A stretch of 64,000 bases of DNA from an uncultured Lachnospiraceae bacterium (lineage in GTDB: Bacteria > Bacillota > Clostridia > Lachnospirales > Lachnospiraceae), in the NCBI GenBank assembly GCA_902493385.1, contig CABUPO010000008.1, positions 69,080 through 133,079 of the forward strand. Reading direction: 5' to 3'. The notes under the pieces were generated by a model. The model was not told the DNA's origin. It saw nothing but the letters and a program-made list of their open reading frames with translations, and ran no database searches. Position 1 is the stretch's first letter, and the number at the start of each line of letters is the position of its first letter. Made by a program: the position numbers and the translations under genes. Shown piece after piece: positions 34,941 through 43,440 of this stretch.

Positions 34941-36707
34941 CCCGTATCCGATGAGGTCTTTACGTCCACACTTTAACAACGCTTCTCTTACAAGCTCATA
35001 ATTATCAGGACGCATATACTGGATAAGCGCCCTCTGCATTGCCTTTTCATGCGGATTCTTTGGCACGTATACCTGCTTCATGGTTCTTGGGTCAAGTCCT
35101 GTGTAATACATGCACGTTGATATTGTAGAAGGCGTCGGATAAAAATCCTGCACCTGTTCCGGCATATATCCAAGATCTCTTATATATTCGGCAAGCTTTA
35201 CCGCGTCAGAAAGACGCGAGCCCGGATGCGACGACATAAAATACGGTATCACATACTGTTTTTTACCGGTACGTTTGTTAATTCTGTCAAATTTGCCTAC
35301 AAACTTCTGATACACTGAATGCGGGGGTTTTCCCATACATTCAAGAACATCGTCAGATACATGCTCAGGAGCAGCTCTTAACTGTCCGCTTACATGATGC
35401 TTACACAATTCAGAGAGAAATGCGTCGTTTTTTTCAGCCGCAACATAATCATATCTGATTCCCGACCTTACAAAAACCTTCTTTACACCCGGAATATTCC
35501 TTATTTCTTTAAGCAGCTTTATATAATCGCTGTGGTCAACACGCACATTTTTACACATTGTTGGGAACAGGCATTGCCTGTCACTGCACACGCCGCGCGT
35601 AGTCTGTTTCTTACATGCCGGAAAACGAAAATCTGCCGTAGGCCCTCCTACATCATGGATATATCCTTTAAACTGCGCGTCTTTTGTCATCCTCACAGCT
35701 TCCTCTATAATAGATTCATGGCTTCTTGCCTGTATAATCCTGCCCTGATGAAATGTCAATGCACAGAAATTACAGCCGCCAAAGCAGCCCCTGTTGCTTG
35801 TTATACTGAATTTAACCTCATCTATTGCCGCAACTCCGCCGTCCTTTTCGTACATCGGATGATAGGTATTCATATAACCGTATGTATAGACATCGTCAAA
35901 TTCTCTTGTTGTAAGAGGATACGCCGGTGGATTCTGTACAATACACACTTTATTCGGGTATTCTTCCACAAGTACATCAGCCGTAAACGGGTCGGTATTT
36001 TTGTACTGTGTATAAAAACTTCTCGCATAAGTTTTTTTACTCTGCACAATTTCTGTAAATGACGGAAGCCTCTTTGCTTCAGCCGGAACATTTTCTTTTT
36101 TGGTCCGGTATACTGTTCCGCGCACATATGTAATATCACCCACAGCTATACCGGCGTCGAGAGCCTCCGCAAGCTCTATGATAGAATGCTCGCCCATACC
36201 GTACATAAGTATATCTGCGCCGGAATCAAGAAGAACCGAACGCTTTACCTTATCAGACCAATAATCATAATGCCCCATACGCCTTAGGCTTGCCTCTATC
36301 CCTCCTATAAGTATAGGCGTTTTTTTGTAAGTCCTTCTTATAAGATTTCCATATACAACAACCGCATAATCAGGTCTTTTTCCTGTTTTGCCTCCCGGAG
36401 TATACGCATCAGTTTTCCTTCTCTTTCCCGCGACCGTATAATGGTTTACCATAGAATCCATATTGCCGGACGAAACTAAGAATGCAAGCCTTGGTTCGCC
36501 AAGTACAGTTATGCTTTTGTCGTCCTTCCAGTCCGGCTGTGCAATTACGCCTACCTTATAACCAAACGCTTCAAGCGTACGTGTTATTATTGCCATGCCA
36601 AAAGAAGGGTGGTCTACATATGCATCACCTGAAATATATACAAAATCACACTGATTCCAGCCGCGTTTTTTCATATCCTCTTTTGAAACCGGCAAAAAAT
36701 CATGCAT
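34908..36707 (-). CDS. YgiQ family radical SAM protein
   Basis: A 599-residue protein of the YgiQ (UPF0313) family: N-terminal domain with LVSSGNMDSMVNHYTV and RRTYKKTPILIGGIEASLRR, a radical SAM core with SNRGCFGGCNFCA (CX3CX2C) and VGGPTADFR, and a C-terminal domain with PEQVQDFYPTPSTIST. The substrate is unknown. The start at 36707 is supported by GGGAGG upstream and by leaving a 4-base gap to uvrC; the upstream open frame (to 36776) overlaps uvrC and lacks a site. It is likely transcribed with uvrC. Confidence 0.9.
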   Translation of the reverse strand: MHDFLPVSKEDMKKRGWNQCDFVYISGDAYVDHPSFGMAIITRTLEAFGYKVGVIAQPDWKDDKSITVLGEPRLAFLVSSGNMDSMVNHYTVAGKRRKTDAYTPGGKTGKRPDYAVVVYGNLIRRTYKKTPILIGGIEASLRRMGHYDYWSDKVKRSVLLDSGADILMYGMGEHSIIELAEALDAGIAVGDITYVRGTVYRTKKENVPAEAKRLPSFTEIVQSKKTYARSFYTQYKNTDPFTADVLVEEYPNKVCIVQNPPAYPLTTREFDDVYTYGYMNTYHPMYEKDGGVAAIDEVKFSITSNRGCFGGCNFCALTFHQGRIIQARSHESIIEEAVRMTKDAQFKGYIHDVGGPTADFRFPACKKQTTRGVCSDRQCLFPTMCKNVRVDHSDYIKLLKEIRNIPGVKKVFVRSGIRYDYVAAEKNDAFLSELCKHHVSGQLRAAPEHVSDDVLECMGKPPHSVYQKFVGKFDRINKRTGKKQYVIPYFMSSHPGSRLSDAVKLAEYIRDLGYMPEQVQDFYPTPSTISTCMYYTGLDPRTMKQVYVPKNPHEKAMQRALIQYMRPDNYELVREALLKCGRKDLIGYGKKCLIRPKKR

Positions 36708-36711
36708 TACC

Positions 36712-38559
36712 TCATCCTCCCTGATTATTTCTGAAATAATTATATACGCTCTCCGCCGCTGTCCTCGTAATCTCATTTACTTCGCACAATTCCTCTACGG
36801 AAGCCTCGCGTATTGCTTCTATAGATTTGAAATGCTTCACAAGCGCTCTTCTTCTTTTCGGCCCGATTCCTCTGATATCGTCAAGTACGGACCTTACCTG
36901 TTCCCTGCTTCTGAGCGAACGGTGGTATTCAATCGCAAACCTGTGCGTCTCATCCTGTATACGTGTAATAAGCTTAAAGCATTCGGACGATATATCAATA
37001 GGAATCTCTTCCCCATTATAATATAATCCTCTAGTTCTATGCCTGTCGTCCTTTACCATTCCGCATACGGGTATGTCAAGATTATATTTTTTCAGCACAT
37101 CACACGCGGTATTAACCTGTCCTTTTCCGCCGTCCATCAAAATAATATCAGGGAGCTTTGAAAAACTGTCCTGCATTTTTTCCATATCTGACAGCGCGTG
37201 CTCTATACGCCTTGTCAGTACCTCTCTCATTGAAGCATAATCATCAGGCCCTTTAACAGTCTTTATTTTAAATTTCCTGTAATCATGTTTCTTAGGTTTT
37301 CCATTTTCAAATACCACCATTGAACCAACGCTTTCAAATCCGCTGGTATTCGATATGTCATATGATTCTACTCTTGTAAGGCCATGTAAATTCAGGCAAT
37401 CTGACAGCTCCCTCATTGCTCCTGTGGTACGTTCATTTTCTTTTCTTATCCTTTCGGCATCCTGTCTTAATACAAGCTCGGCATTCTTTTTTGCAAGCTC
37501 GACAAGCCTGCCCTTACTGCCAATCTTCGGCGTTACAATATACACCCTGTGGCCACGCTTTTCTGAAAGCCATCCGGAAATAACCCCGGCTTCGTCAAGC
37601 TCGCACGGAATCATCAGCTCTCGTGGTATATAAGGCGTATCGGCATAGTATTGCTTAATGAACGCAGCTATTACATCAGATTCATTTTCACCCAGAACCC
37701 CTGTAAGATAATGATGCTCTCTTCCTATAATCTTTCCTGAGCGTACAAAAAACACCTGAACTACCGCTTCGTCTTCCTCCTGCGCCATAGCGATTATATC
37801 ACGCTCTTCGGTCTCGTCTCCCGACGCTTTCTGCTTTTCGCTCATTACCTTAATACTTTTTATCTGGTCGCGTATAACCGCAGCCTTTTCAAATTCCATA
37901 TTATTGGAAGCATTAAGCATATTTTCTTTAAGCTCACTGATAATTGACTGACTGTTTCCTGACAAAACGGATAAAGCTTTATTAAAATTATCAAGATATT
38001 CTTCTCTGGAAATATACCCCTGGCACGGCGCGCTGCATCTGTGTAAATGATAATACAGGCACGGGCGGCCGCAGACAATATCCTGTTCAAGCTTTTTGCC
38101 GCAGGTTCTGAGCTTAAAGGTTTTGATAAGAAAATCGAGCGTTTCTTTCATTGCTCCAACGTTTGTATACGGCCCGAAATATTTTGCTTTGTCCTTTTTC
38201 CTTTTATGAGTAAAAAGGAGCCTTGGATACGGCTCCTTTACTGTTGCTTTAATATACGGATAACTTTTATCATCCTTAAGCATTGTATTGTACTTTGGCG
38301 AATACTCTTTGATAAGGTTGCATTCAAGTACAAGCGCCTCTACCTCCGAATCTGCAAGAATGTATTCAAAACTTGCTATCTGGCTTACCATTCTTTCGAT
38401 TTTGGGAGATACGTTCCTTCCTGCCTGAAAATACTGCCGTACTCTGTTCTTAAGACTTATGGCTTTACCTACATATATAATATTATCCGTATCATCATGC
38501 ATCAGATACACTCCGGGATTATCCGGCAGCTTTTTAAGTTCTTCTTCCAAATCGAACAT
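36712..38559 (-). CDS. uvrC: Excinuclease ABC subunit C
   Basis: A 615-residue UvrC: N-terminal GIY-YIG nuclease (NPGVYLMHD and IIYVGKAISLKNRVRQYF) for the 3' cut, a Cys-rich region (CGRPCLYYHLHRCSAPCQG), a UVR motif (about 205-240, EFEKAAVIRDQIKSI), an RNase H-like endonuclease domain (ESYDISNTSG, IILMDGGKGQ) for the 5' cut, and C-terminal helix-hairpin-helix motifs. Incises damaged DNA in nucleotide-excision repair. Followed by ygiQ; preceded by the HAD gene 5 bases away, so part of a ftsH-HAD-uvrC-ygiQ run. Confidence 0.96.
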   Translation of the reverse strand: MFDLEEELKKLPDNPGVYLMHDDTDNIIYVGKAISLKNRVRQYFQAGRNVSPKIERMVSQIASFEYILADSEVEALVLECNLIKEYSPKYNTMLKDDKSYPYIKATVKEPYPRLLFTHKRKKDKAKYFGPYTNVGAMKETLDFLIKTFKLRTCGKKLEQDIVCGRPCLYYHLHRCSAPCQGYISREEYLDNFNKALSVLSGNSQSIISELKENMLNASNNMEFEKAAVIRDQIKSIKVMSEKQKASGDETEERDIIAMAQEEDEAVVQVFFVRSGKIIGREHHYLTGVLGENESDVIAAFIKQYYADTPYIPRELMIPCELDEAGVISGWLSEKRGHRVYIVTPKIGSKGRLVELAKKNAELVLRQDAERIRKENERTTGAMRELSDCLNLHGLTRVESYDISNTSGFESVGSMVVFENGKPKKHDYRKFKIKTVKGPDDYASMREVLTRRIEHALSDMEKMQDSFSKLPDIILMDGGKGQVNTACDVLKKYNLDIPVCGMVKDDRHRTRGLYYNGEEIPIDISSECFKLITRIQDETHRFAIEYHRSLRSREQVRSVLDDIRGIGPKRRRALVKHFKSIEAIREASVEELCEVNEITRTAAESVYNYFRNNQGG

Positions 38560-38564
38560 CTATA

Positions 38565-39392
38565 TCACCTAATCTGTGCTTTTATTAACTCTATTACTTT
38601 TAATACGCCTTCTTCATCATTTGATAATGTAATATAATCAGCCTTTTTTTTAAGCTTCTCATGTGCATTAGCCATTGCGACGCCTAACCCGGCATATTCA
38701 ATCATTGTGAGGTCGTTCATACCGTCGCCGCAGCAGACAACCTCGCTCCTGTCAATAAAGAGCAGCTCTGCAAGCTTTTGTATTGCAGCCCCCTTATGAA
38801 CTCCATTTGGCATTATATCAATAAAACATTCTTCCGACATTGTTACGCTCAACCTGTCGCCAAACCGTTTCTTAACAATACCGAATACCTCTTTTATATG
38901 CTCAGGCTTTCCGGTGAGAAGACATTTATTAAACGGTTTTGAAAAATAACCCAGAAAATCATTAACCTCCCTTAGCTCCATATGGCATGCATGTGAATCC
39001 ATTATCTGATATTCGTCAATTCCGTTACCGCTTATAAGACATCCTTTTTCATATCCAAGAATACCGGTTCCGCATTCAACAGCTGTCTTGTATACATCGG
39101 CTATATCGGATAACGAAAGCGGTCTGTCATATACAATACGGCCGCCAGCGCATTCAGTAATTCTTCCGCCGTTAAACGACATCACATATCCGCCGTAACT
39201 GCTAAGCAAAAGCTCGTCAGCAATATGCATAAGACCATATTCCGAACGTCCCGAAGCAAGCACAGCCTTTATACCTTTTTTCTGTATATCAATAACGGCC
39301 TCTCTGGTGGCATCCGGAATAACTTTACTGCTGTTCGTTAATGTTCCGTCGATATCAAGTGCAAGTAATCTGTATGAATTATTCGTCTGCAT
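38565..39392 (-). CDS. Cof-type HAD-superfamily phosphatase
   Basis: A 275-residue HAD IIB hydrolase. Motif I is LALDIDGTLTNS, motif II LASGRSEYG, motif III the Lys before GAAIQKL, and motif IV CCGDGMNDLTMI, so all catalytic residues are present; the large C2-type cap lies between II and III. Family members dephosphorylate sugar phosphates, flavin or pyridoxal phosphates; the substrate here is unknown. It starts inside the end of ftsH (14-base overlap, AAAGGG site) and uvrC follows within 6 bases, so it belongs to that operon. Confidence 0.88.
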   Translation of the reverse strand: MQTNNSYRLLALDIDGTLTNSSKVIPDATREAVIDIQKKGIKAVLASGRSEYGLMHIADELLLSSYGGYVMSFNGGRITECAGGRIVYDRPLSLSDIADVYKTAVECGTGILGYEKGCLISGNGIDEYQIMDSHACHMELREVNDFLGYFSKPFNKCLLTGKPEHIKEVFGIVKKRFGDRLSVTMSEECFIDIMPNGVHKGAAIQKLAELLFIDRSEVVCCGDGMNDLTMIEYAGLGVAMANAHEKLKKKADYITLSNDEEGVLKVIELIKAQIR

Positions 39393-41256
39393 CTGATTTT
39401 CCCTTTATCTGATTATATATTTCCATGAATTGTTTACCTGTAATCGTTTCTTTCTCGCGAAGATATGAAGCTATTGCGTCAAGCACATCCCTGTTTTGTG
39501 AAAGAAGCTCCTTCGCCCTGTCATAACATGAAGACAGAAGCTTCTTAACTTCCTCATCAACCTGCGCTGCCGTTGCGTCTCCGCAGTTCATTACAGTTCT
39601 TCCGTCAAGATACTTGTTCTCAACCGATTCAAGACCCATAAGACCGAATTTCTCATTCATTCCATACTGGGTTATCATAGCTCTCGCTATCTCAGTAGCC
39701 TGTTCTATATCATTTGCCGCGCCCGTAGTTACCGAATTAAACACAAGCTCTTCTGCCGCGCGTCCCGCGAGAAGAGTTACCAGCCTTGCTTCAAGCTCTG
39801 ACTTCTTCATAAGATACTTCTCTTCCTCAGGAACCTGCATTACATAGCCGAGAGAGCCCATTGTTCTGGGAACAATTGTAATCTTTTGAACCGGTTCTGC
39901 ATGCTTTTCAAGAGCCGTAATAAGCGCGTGGCCAACCTCATGGTAAGACACTATGCTCTTTTCTTCATCATTTAATATCCTGTCTTTCTTCTCTTTGCCT
40001 GCTATAACTACTTCTACCGCCTCAAATAAATCCTTCTGTCCAACCGTGTTCCTTCCGTTTCTTGCAGCCATTATAGCTGCTTCATTTATCATATTAGCCA
40101 AATCCGAACCAACGGCTCCTGATGTCGCAAGCGCTATCTCATAAAGATCTACGGTCTCATCCATACGCACATCCTTTGAATGTACCTTAAGCGTATCAAT
40201 TCTTCCTTTCAGATCAGGCTTTTCTACGATAATACGCCTGTCAAATCTTCCCGGTCTGAGAAGCGCCTTATCAAGCACCTCAGGGCGGTTAGTAGCGCCA
40301 AGTATTATAATACCCTTTGAAGAGTCAAATCCATCCATCTCGGCAAGAAGCTGGTTAAGCGTCTGCTCACGCTCATCATTACCTCCACCGTATCTTGAAT
40401 CCCTGCTTTTACCGATTGCATCAATCTCATCAATAAATATAATACACGGAGCCATCTGTGTAGCACGCTTGAACAAATCCCTTACACGCGACGCCCCTAC
40501 GCCTACGAACATCTCAACAAAATCTGAACCTGAAAGTGAGAAAAAAGGAACTTTTGCCTCTCCTGCCACTGCTTTTGCAAGAAGTGTCTTTCCTGTTCCC
40601 GGAGGTCCTACTAAAAGCGCGCCTTTAGGAAGCTTTGCGCCGATTCTTGTATACTTTGAAGGGTTATGCAGAAAATCCACAATCTCATTCATGGATTCCT
40701 TCGCTTCATCCTGCCCTGCAACGTCAAGGAATGTAACGCCCGTCTCCTTCTGAACGTACATCTTGGCTGTGCTCTTTCCTACTCCCATTACTCCGCCGCC
40801 GTTTTTGGTCATCATTCTGAATACAATTCCAAAAATAAGCCAAAGTGCAAGAATGAATATTATATACGTAAATATACCTGAATTAGGATTCTTAATTTCA
40901 TTGGTAAACTCTATGCCCGCCTTTTCAAGCCTGTCGACAAACATCAAATCGCTGTTCATCACGCCTGTATAATATATTTTGGTATAATATGCCGTACCGT
41001 CCTTCTTTTTCGGCACAATATATATTTTATTAGAAGATACTTTTACGGAATCAATCTGATCATCTTCAATCATTTGAAGAAATTCCGAGTAAGTAATCTC
41101 GACCCTTGAGCCTTCCTGTATCTTATTATTCAGGAAAGTTATAAGCATAATTGTAAATAATGTCGCAATCACACATATGATTATAAATGTTGTGTTCTCG
41201 TTCTTCTTTTTGTTGTTATTATTACCGTTATTGTTATTATTATTGTTATTATTCAT
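39379..41256 (-). CDS. ftsH: ATP-dependent zinc metalloprotease FtsH
   Basis: A 625-residue AAA+ membrane protease: an Asn-run N-terminus (13 Asn in the first 15 residues, one Gly), first membrane helix (about 24-43), a periplasmic-type domain, second helix (about 130-147), Walker A GPPGTGKT, Walker B IIFIDEIDAI, second-region-of-homology RPGRFDRR, and the zinc site SYHEVGHALIT (HEVGH rather than the more common HEAGH). It degrades membrane and regulatory proteins. A TTGATT/TATAAT promoter lies upstream, divergent from pyrG. It heads the ftsH-HAD-uvrC-ygiQ run. Confidence 0.96.
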   Translation of the reverse strand: MNNNNNNNNNGNNNNKKKNENTTFIIICVIATLFTIMLITFLNNKIQEGSRVEITYSEFLQMIEDDQIDSVKVSSNKIYIVPKKKDGTAYYTKIYYTGVMNSDLMFVDRLEKAGIEFTNEIKNPNSGIFTYIIFILALWLIFGIVFRMMTKNGGGVMGVGKSTAKMYVQKETGVTFLDVAGQDEAKESMNEIVDFLHNPSKYTRIGAKLPKGALLVGPPGTGKTLLAKAVAGEAKVPFFSLSGSDFVEMFVGVGASRVRDLFKRATQMAPCIIFIDEIDAIGKSRDSRYGGGNDEREQTLNQLLAEMDGFDSSKGIIILGATNRPEVLDKALLRPGRFDRRIIVEKPDLKGRIDTLKVHSKDVRMDETVDLYEIALATSGAVGSDLANMINEAAIMAARNGRNTVGQKDLFEAVEVVIAGKEKKDRILNDEEKSIVSYHEVGHALITALEKHAEPVQKITIVPRTMGSLGYVMQVPEEEKYLMKKSELEARLVTLLAGRAAEELVFNSVTTGAANDIEQATEIARAMITQYGMNEKFGLMGLESVENKYLDGRTVMNCGDATAAQVDEEVKKLLSSCYDRAKELLSQNRDVLDAIASYLREKETITGKQFMEIYNQIKGKSDADE

Positions 41257-41285
41257 ATTTTACCTCTTTTACGTTGAATAGTAGT

Positions 41286-41314
41286 ATTATAAATCGCAGC
41301 TTCGTATAAATCAA
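41286..41314 (-). promoter_or_regulatory. Promoter of ftsH
   Basis: Minus strand TTGATT (41309-41314), 17-base spacer, TATAAT (41286-41291). Its -35 lies one base from the -35 of the divergent pyrG promoter. Confidence 0.75.
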
Positions 41315-41315
41315 C

Positions 41316-41344
41316 TTGAAAAAGCATATTTATTTTGCTATAAT
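41316..41344 (+). promoter_or_regulatory. Promoter of pyrG
   Basis: TTGAAA (41316-41321), 17-base spacer, TATAAT (41339-41344), about 50 bases before the ATG. No attenuator hairpin or pyrimidine-regulated initiation run (GGGC start) is evident. Confidence 0.75.
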
Positions 41345-41394
41345 AACGAACAAATGTTAAAAATCTGTGTTTTTACTATATCAGGAGGATAATT

Positions 41395-43008
41395 ATGTCA
41401 GTAAAGTACGTATTTGTTACAGGCGGCGTTGTATCAGGCCTTGGAAAAGGAATTACTGCTGCATCACTTGGCCGTCTCTTAAAAATGAGAGGCTACAGCG
41501 TTACAATGCAGAAGTTTGACCCATATATTAATATTGACCCAGGAACAATGAATCCTATTCAGCACGGAGAAGTTTTTGTAACTGACGACGGAGCGGAGAC
41601 AGACCTTGATCTTGGTCATTATGAAAGATTTATTGACGAAAGCCTTACAAAGCAAAGCAATGTAACTACGGGTAAGATATACTGGTCGGTATTATCAAAA
41701 GAGCGTCGCGGAGATTACGGCGGCGGTACTGTTCAGGTTATTCCTCATATAACTAACGAAATTAAGAGCCGTTTTTACAGAAACGACGGCTGCAATGACA
41801 CCAAAATTGCCATTATCGAAGTCGGCGGTACGGTAGGCGATATCGAGAGCCAGCCGTTTCTTGAATCTATAAGGCAGTTCCAGTACGATGTTGGACGCGA
41901 CAATGCAATAATCATTCACGTTACGCTTATTCCTTATCTCTCGGCTTCCGGTGAGATGAAGACAAAGCCTACCCAGGCAAGCGTTAAAGAACTTCAGGGT
42001 ATAGGAATACAGCCCGATATTCTTGTATGCCGTACAGAAAAGGATTTGGAGCCCGGCATAAAGGATAAGATTGCGCTGTTCTGCAACGTTCCTGCCTCCA
42101 ATGTAATTCAGAACATAGACGTAGAAACGTTATATGAAGCTCCTCTTGCACTTGAAAAAGAGCATCTTGCCGATATAGTCTGCAAATGCCTTAAGCTTGA
42201 GAACCCAACGCCTGACCTTTCCGAATGGAAGAACATGGTAGACACAATCAAGAATCTTACACAGGACGTAACTATTGCTCTTGTCGGCAAATATACAGCT
42301 CTGCACGACGCTTATATAAGTGTTGTCGAGGCGCTTAAGCACGGCGGATTTGCTCATAATGCTTCGGTTAATATCAAATGGATTTCTTCAGAAGATATAA
42401 CTTCCGATAATATAGAATCGCTTCTCTCAGATGTAAGCGGAATATTAGTTCCGGGCGGTTTTGGCTCGCGCGGAATTGACGGCAAAATAATGGCAATACA
42501 ATATGCAAGAGAGCATAACATTCCATATCTTGGCCTTTGCCTTGGAATGCAGCTTGCTTTAGTTGAATATTCAAGACATGTGCTTGGTTTTTCAGACGCC
42601 CACAGCGCTGAGCTTGATCCTTCAACCACACATCCTGTAATTCACCTTATGCCTGAACAGGACGGTATTGAAGATATCGGCGGCACGCTCCGTCTTGGTT
42701 CATATCCGTGCGTTCTCAGTAAGGACAGCAAAGCGTACCAGTTATACGGTACAGAAACTATACACGAACGCCACCGACATCGTTACGAGGTTAATAACTA
42801 TTACAGAGACGATTTTACCAAAGCAGGCCTCAAGCTTTCCGGACTGTCACCAGACGGCCGTATTGTCGAAATGTTAGAGCTTCCTTCACATCCCTGGTTT
42901 ATAGCGACACAGGCTCATCCTGAATTCAAATCAAGGCCTAACAGACCGCACCCTCTGTTCAAAGGATTTATCGGGGCTGCTCTTTCGTACCAAGAACAAG
43001 CAAAATAA
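41395..43008 (+). CDS. pyrG: CTP synthase
   Basis: A 537-residue CTP synthase with an N-terminal amidoligase (KYVFVTGGVVSGLGKGITAASLG, DPYINIDPGTMNP, VEVGGTVGDIES) and a C-terminal class I glutamine amidotransferase (nucleophile Cys in YLGLCLGMQLALVE, with His/Glu in AQAHPEFKSRP). It makes CTP from UTP, ATP and glutamine. AGGAGG precedes the ATG. The 3' end overlaps the end of the convergent lspA-like gene by 41 bases, an unusual arrangement. Confidence 0.97.
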   Translation: MSVKYVFVTGGVVSGLGKGITAASLGRLLKMRGYSVTMQKFDPYINIDPGTMNPIQHGEVFVTDDGAETDLDLGHYERFIDESLTKQSNVTTGKIYWSVLSKERRGDYGGGTVQVIPHITNEIKSRFYRNDGCNDTKIAIIEVGGTVGDIESQPFLESIRQFQYDVGRDNAIIIHVTLIPYLSASGEMKTKPTQASVKELQGIGIQPDILVCRTEKDLEPGIKDKIALFCNVPASNVIQNIDVETLYEAPLALEKEHLADIVCKCLKLENPTPDLSEWKNMVDTIKNLTQDVTIALVGKYTALHDAYISVVEALKHGGFAHNASVNIKWISSEDITSDNIESLLSDVSGILVPGGFGSRGIDGKIMAIQYAREHNIPYLGLCLGMQLALVEYSRHVLGFSDAHSAELDPSTTHPVIHLMPEQDGIEDIGGTLRLGSYPCVLSKDSKAYQLYGTETIHERHRHRYEVNNYYRDDFTKAGLKLSGLSPDGRIVEMLELPSHPWFIATQAHPEFKSRPNRPHPLFKGFIGAALSYQEQAK

Positions 43009-43420
43009 CTCCGGCAAATATTGATATATCACCAAGATTGAATACAATACGTTTTAAGAAAGGCAGATTGATACTGAAATAATCAGTGACGCTGCCTTTT
43101 TTTATTCTGTCATATTCGTTGGACACTGCGCCTCCAAGCACAAGGGCAAGTCCAGCCTTCTTTACATTCATACCCTTCTTTGAAAGAAGCACACAGAATA
43201 GTAACGCGCAGAACAAAGTAACAAGCAGCGATACTGCGCGTACAATACCTGACCTTTTATTCATAAATCCAAGAAAACACCCTTTATTCTCACACCTGTG
43301 TATCTTTACAGCGCCTCCTAAGATATATTTATAACTATCTTTTGTATAACGCTTCTCTATCCTGTTCTTTACCGCAAGATCAAGAATTGCAGCTGCTGCA
43401 AGTATAATAATAAAAATCAT
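42968..43420 (-). CDS. Signal peptidase II family protein (LspA-like)
   Basis: About 150 residues with four hydrophobic segments. The LspA active-site pattern is recognisable: GGAVSNEYDRIKKGSVTDYF (Asn, Arg, first catalytic Asp) and VFNLGDISIFAG (second catalytic Asp), and an N-terminal DLAVKNRIEKR in place of the usual DQxTK. It would cleave prolipoproteins after lipidation. The sequence is shorter and more divergent than typical LspA, so it may be a paralogue. The ATG at 43420 is set by GGAGG 8 bases upstream. It overlaps pyrG at the 3' ends and follows recJ, with a 20-base gap. Confidence 0.8.
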   Translation of the reverse strand: MIFIIILAAAAILDLAVKNRIEKRYTKDSYKYILGGAVKIHRCENKGCFLGFMNKRSGIVRAVSLLVTLFCALLFCVLLSKKGMNVKKAGLALVLGGAVSNEYDRIKKGSVTDYFSINLPFLKRIVFNLGDISIFAGVILLVLGTKEQPR

Positions 43421-43440
43421 CCTTAACTCCTCCATGCTAT

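Noticed and set aside
41215..41250. Short tandem repeats suggestive of a repeat array
   Set aside because: These are AAT/AAC codons of the asparagine run in FtsH; there are no spacers, so it is not a CRISPR array.
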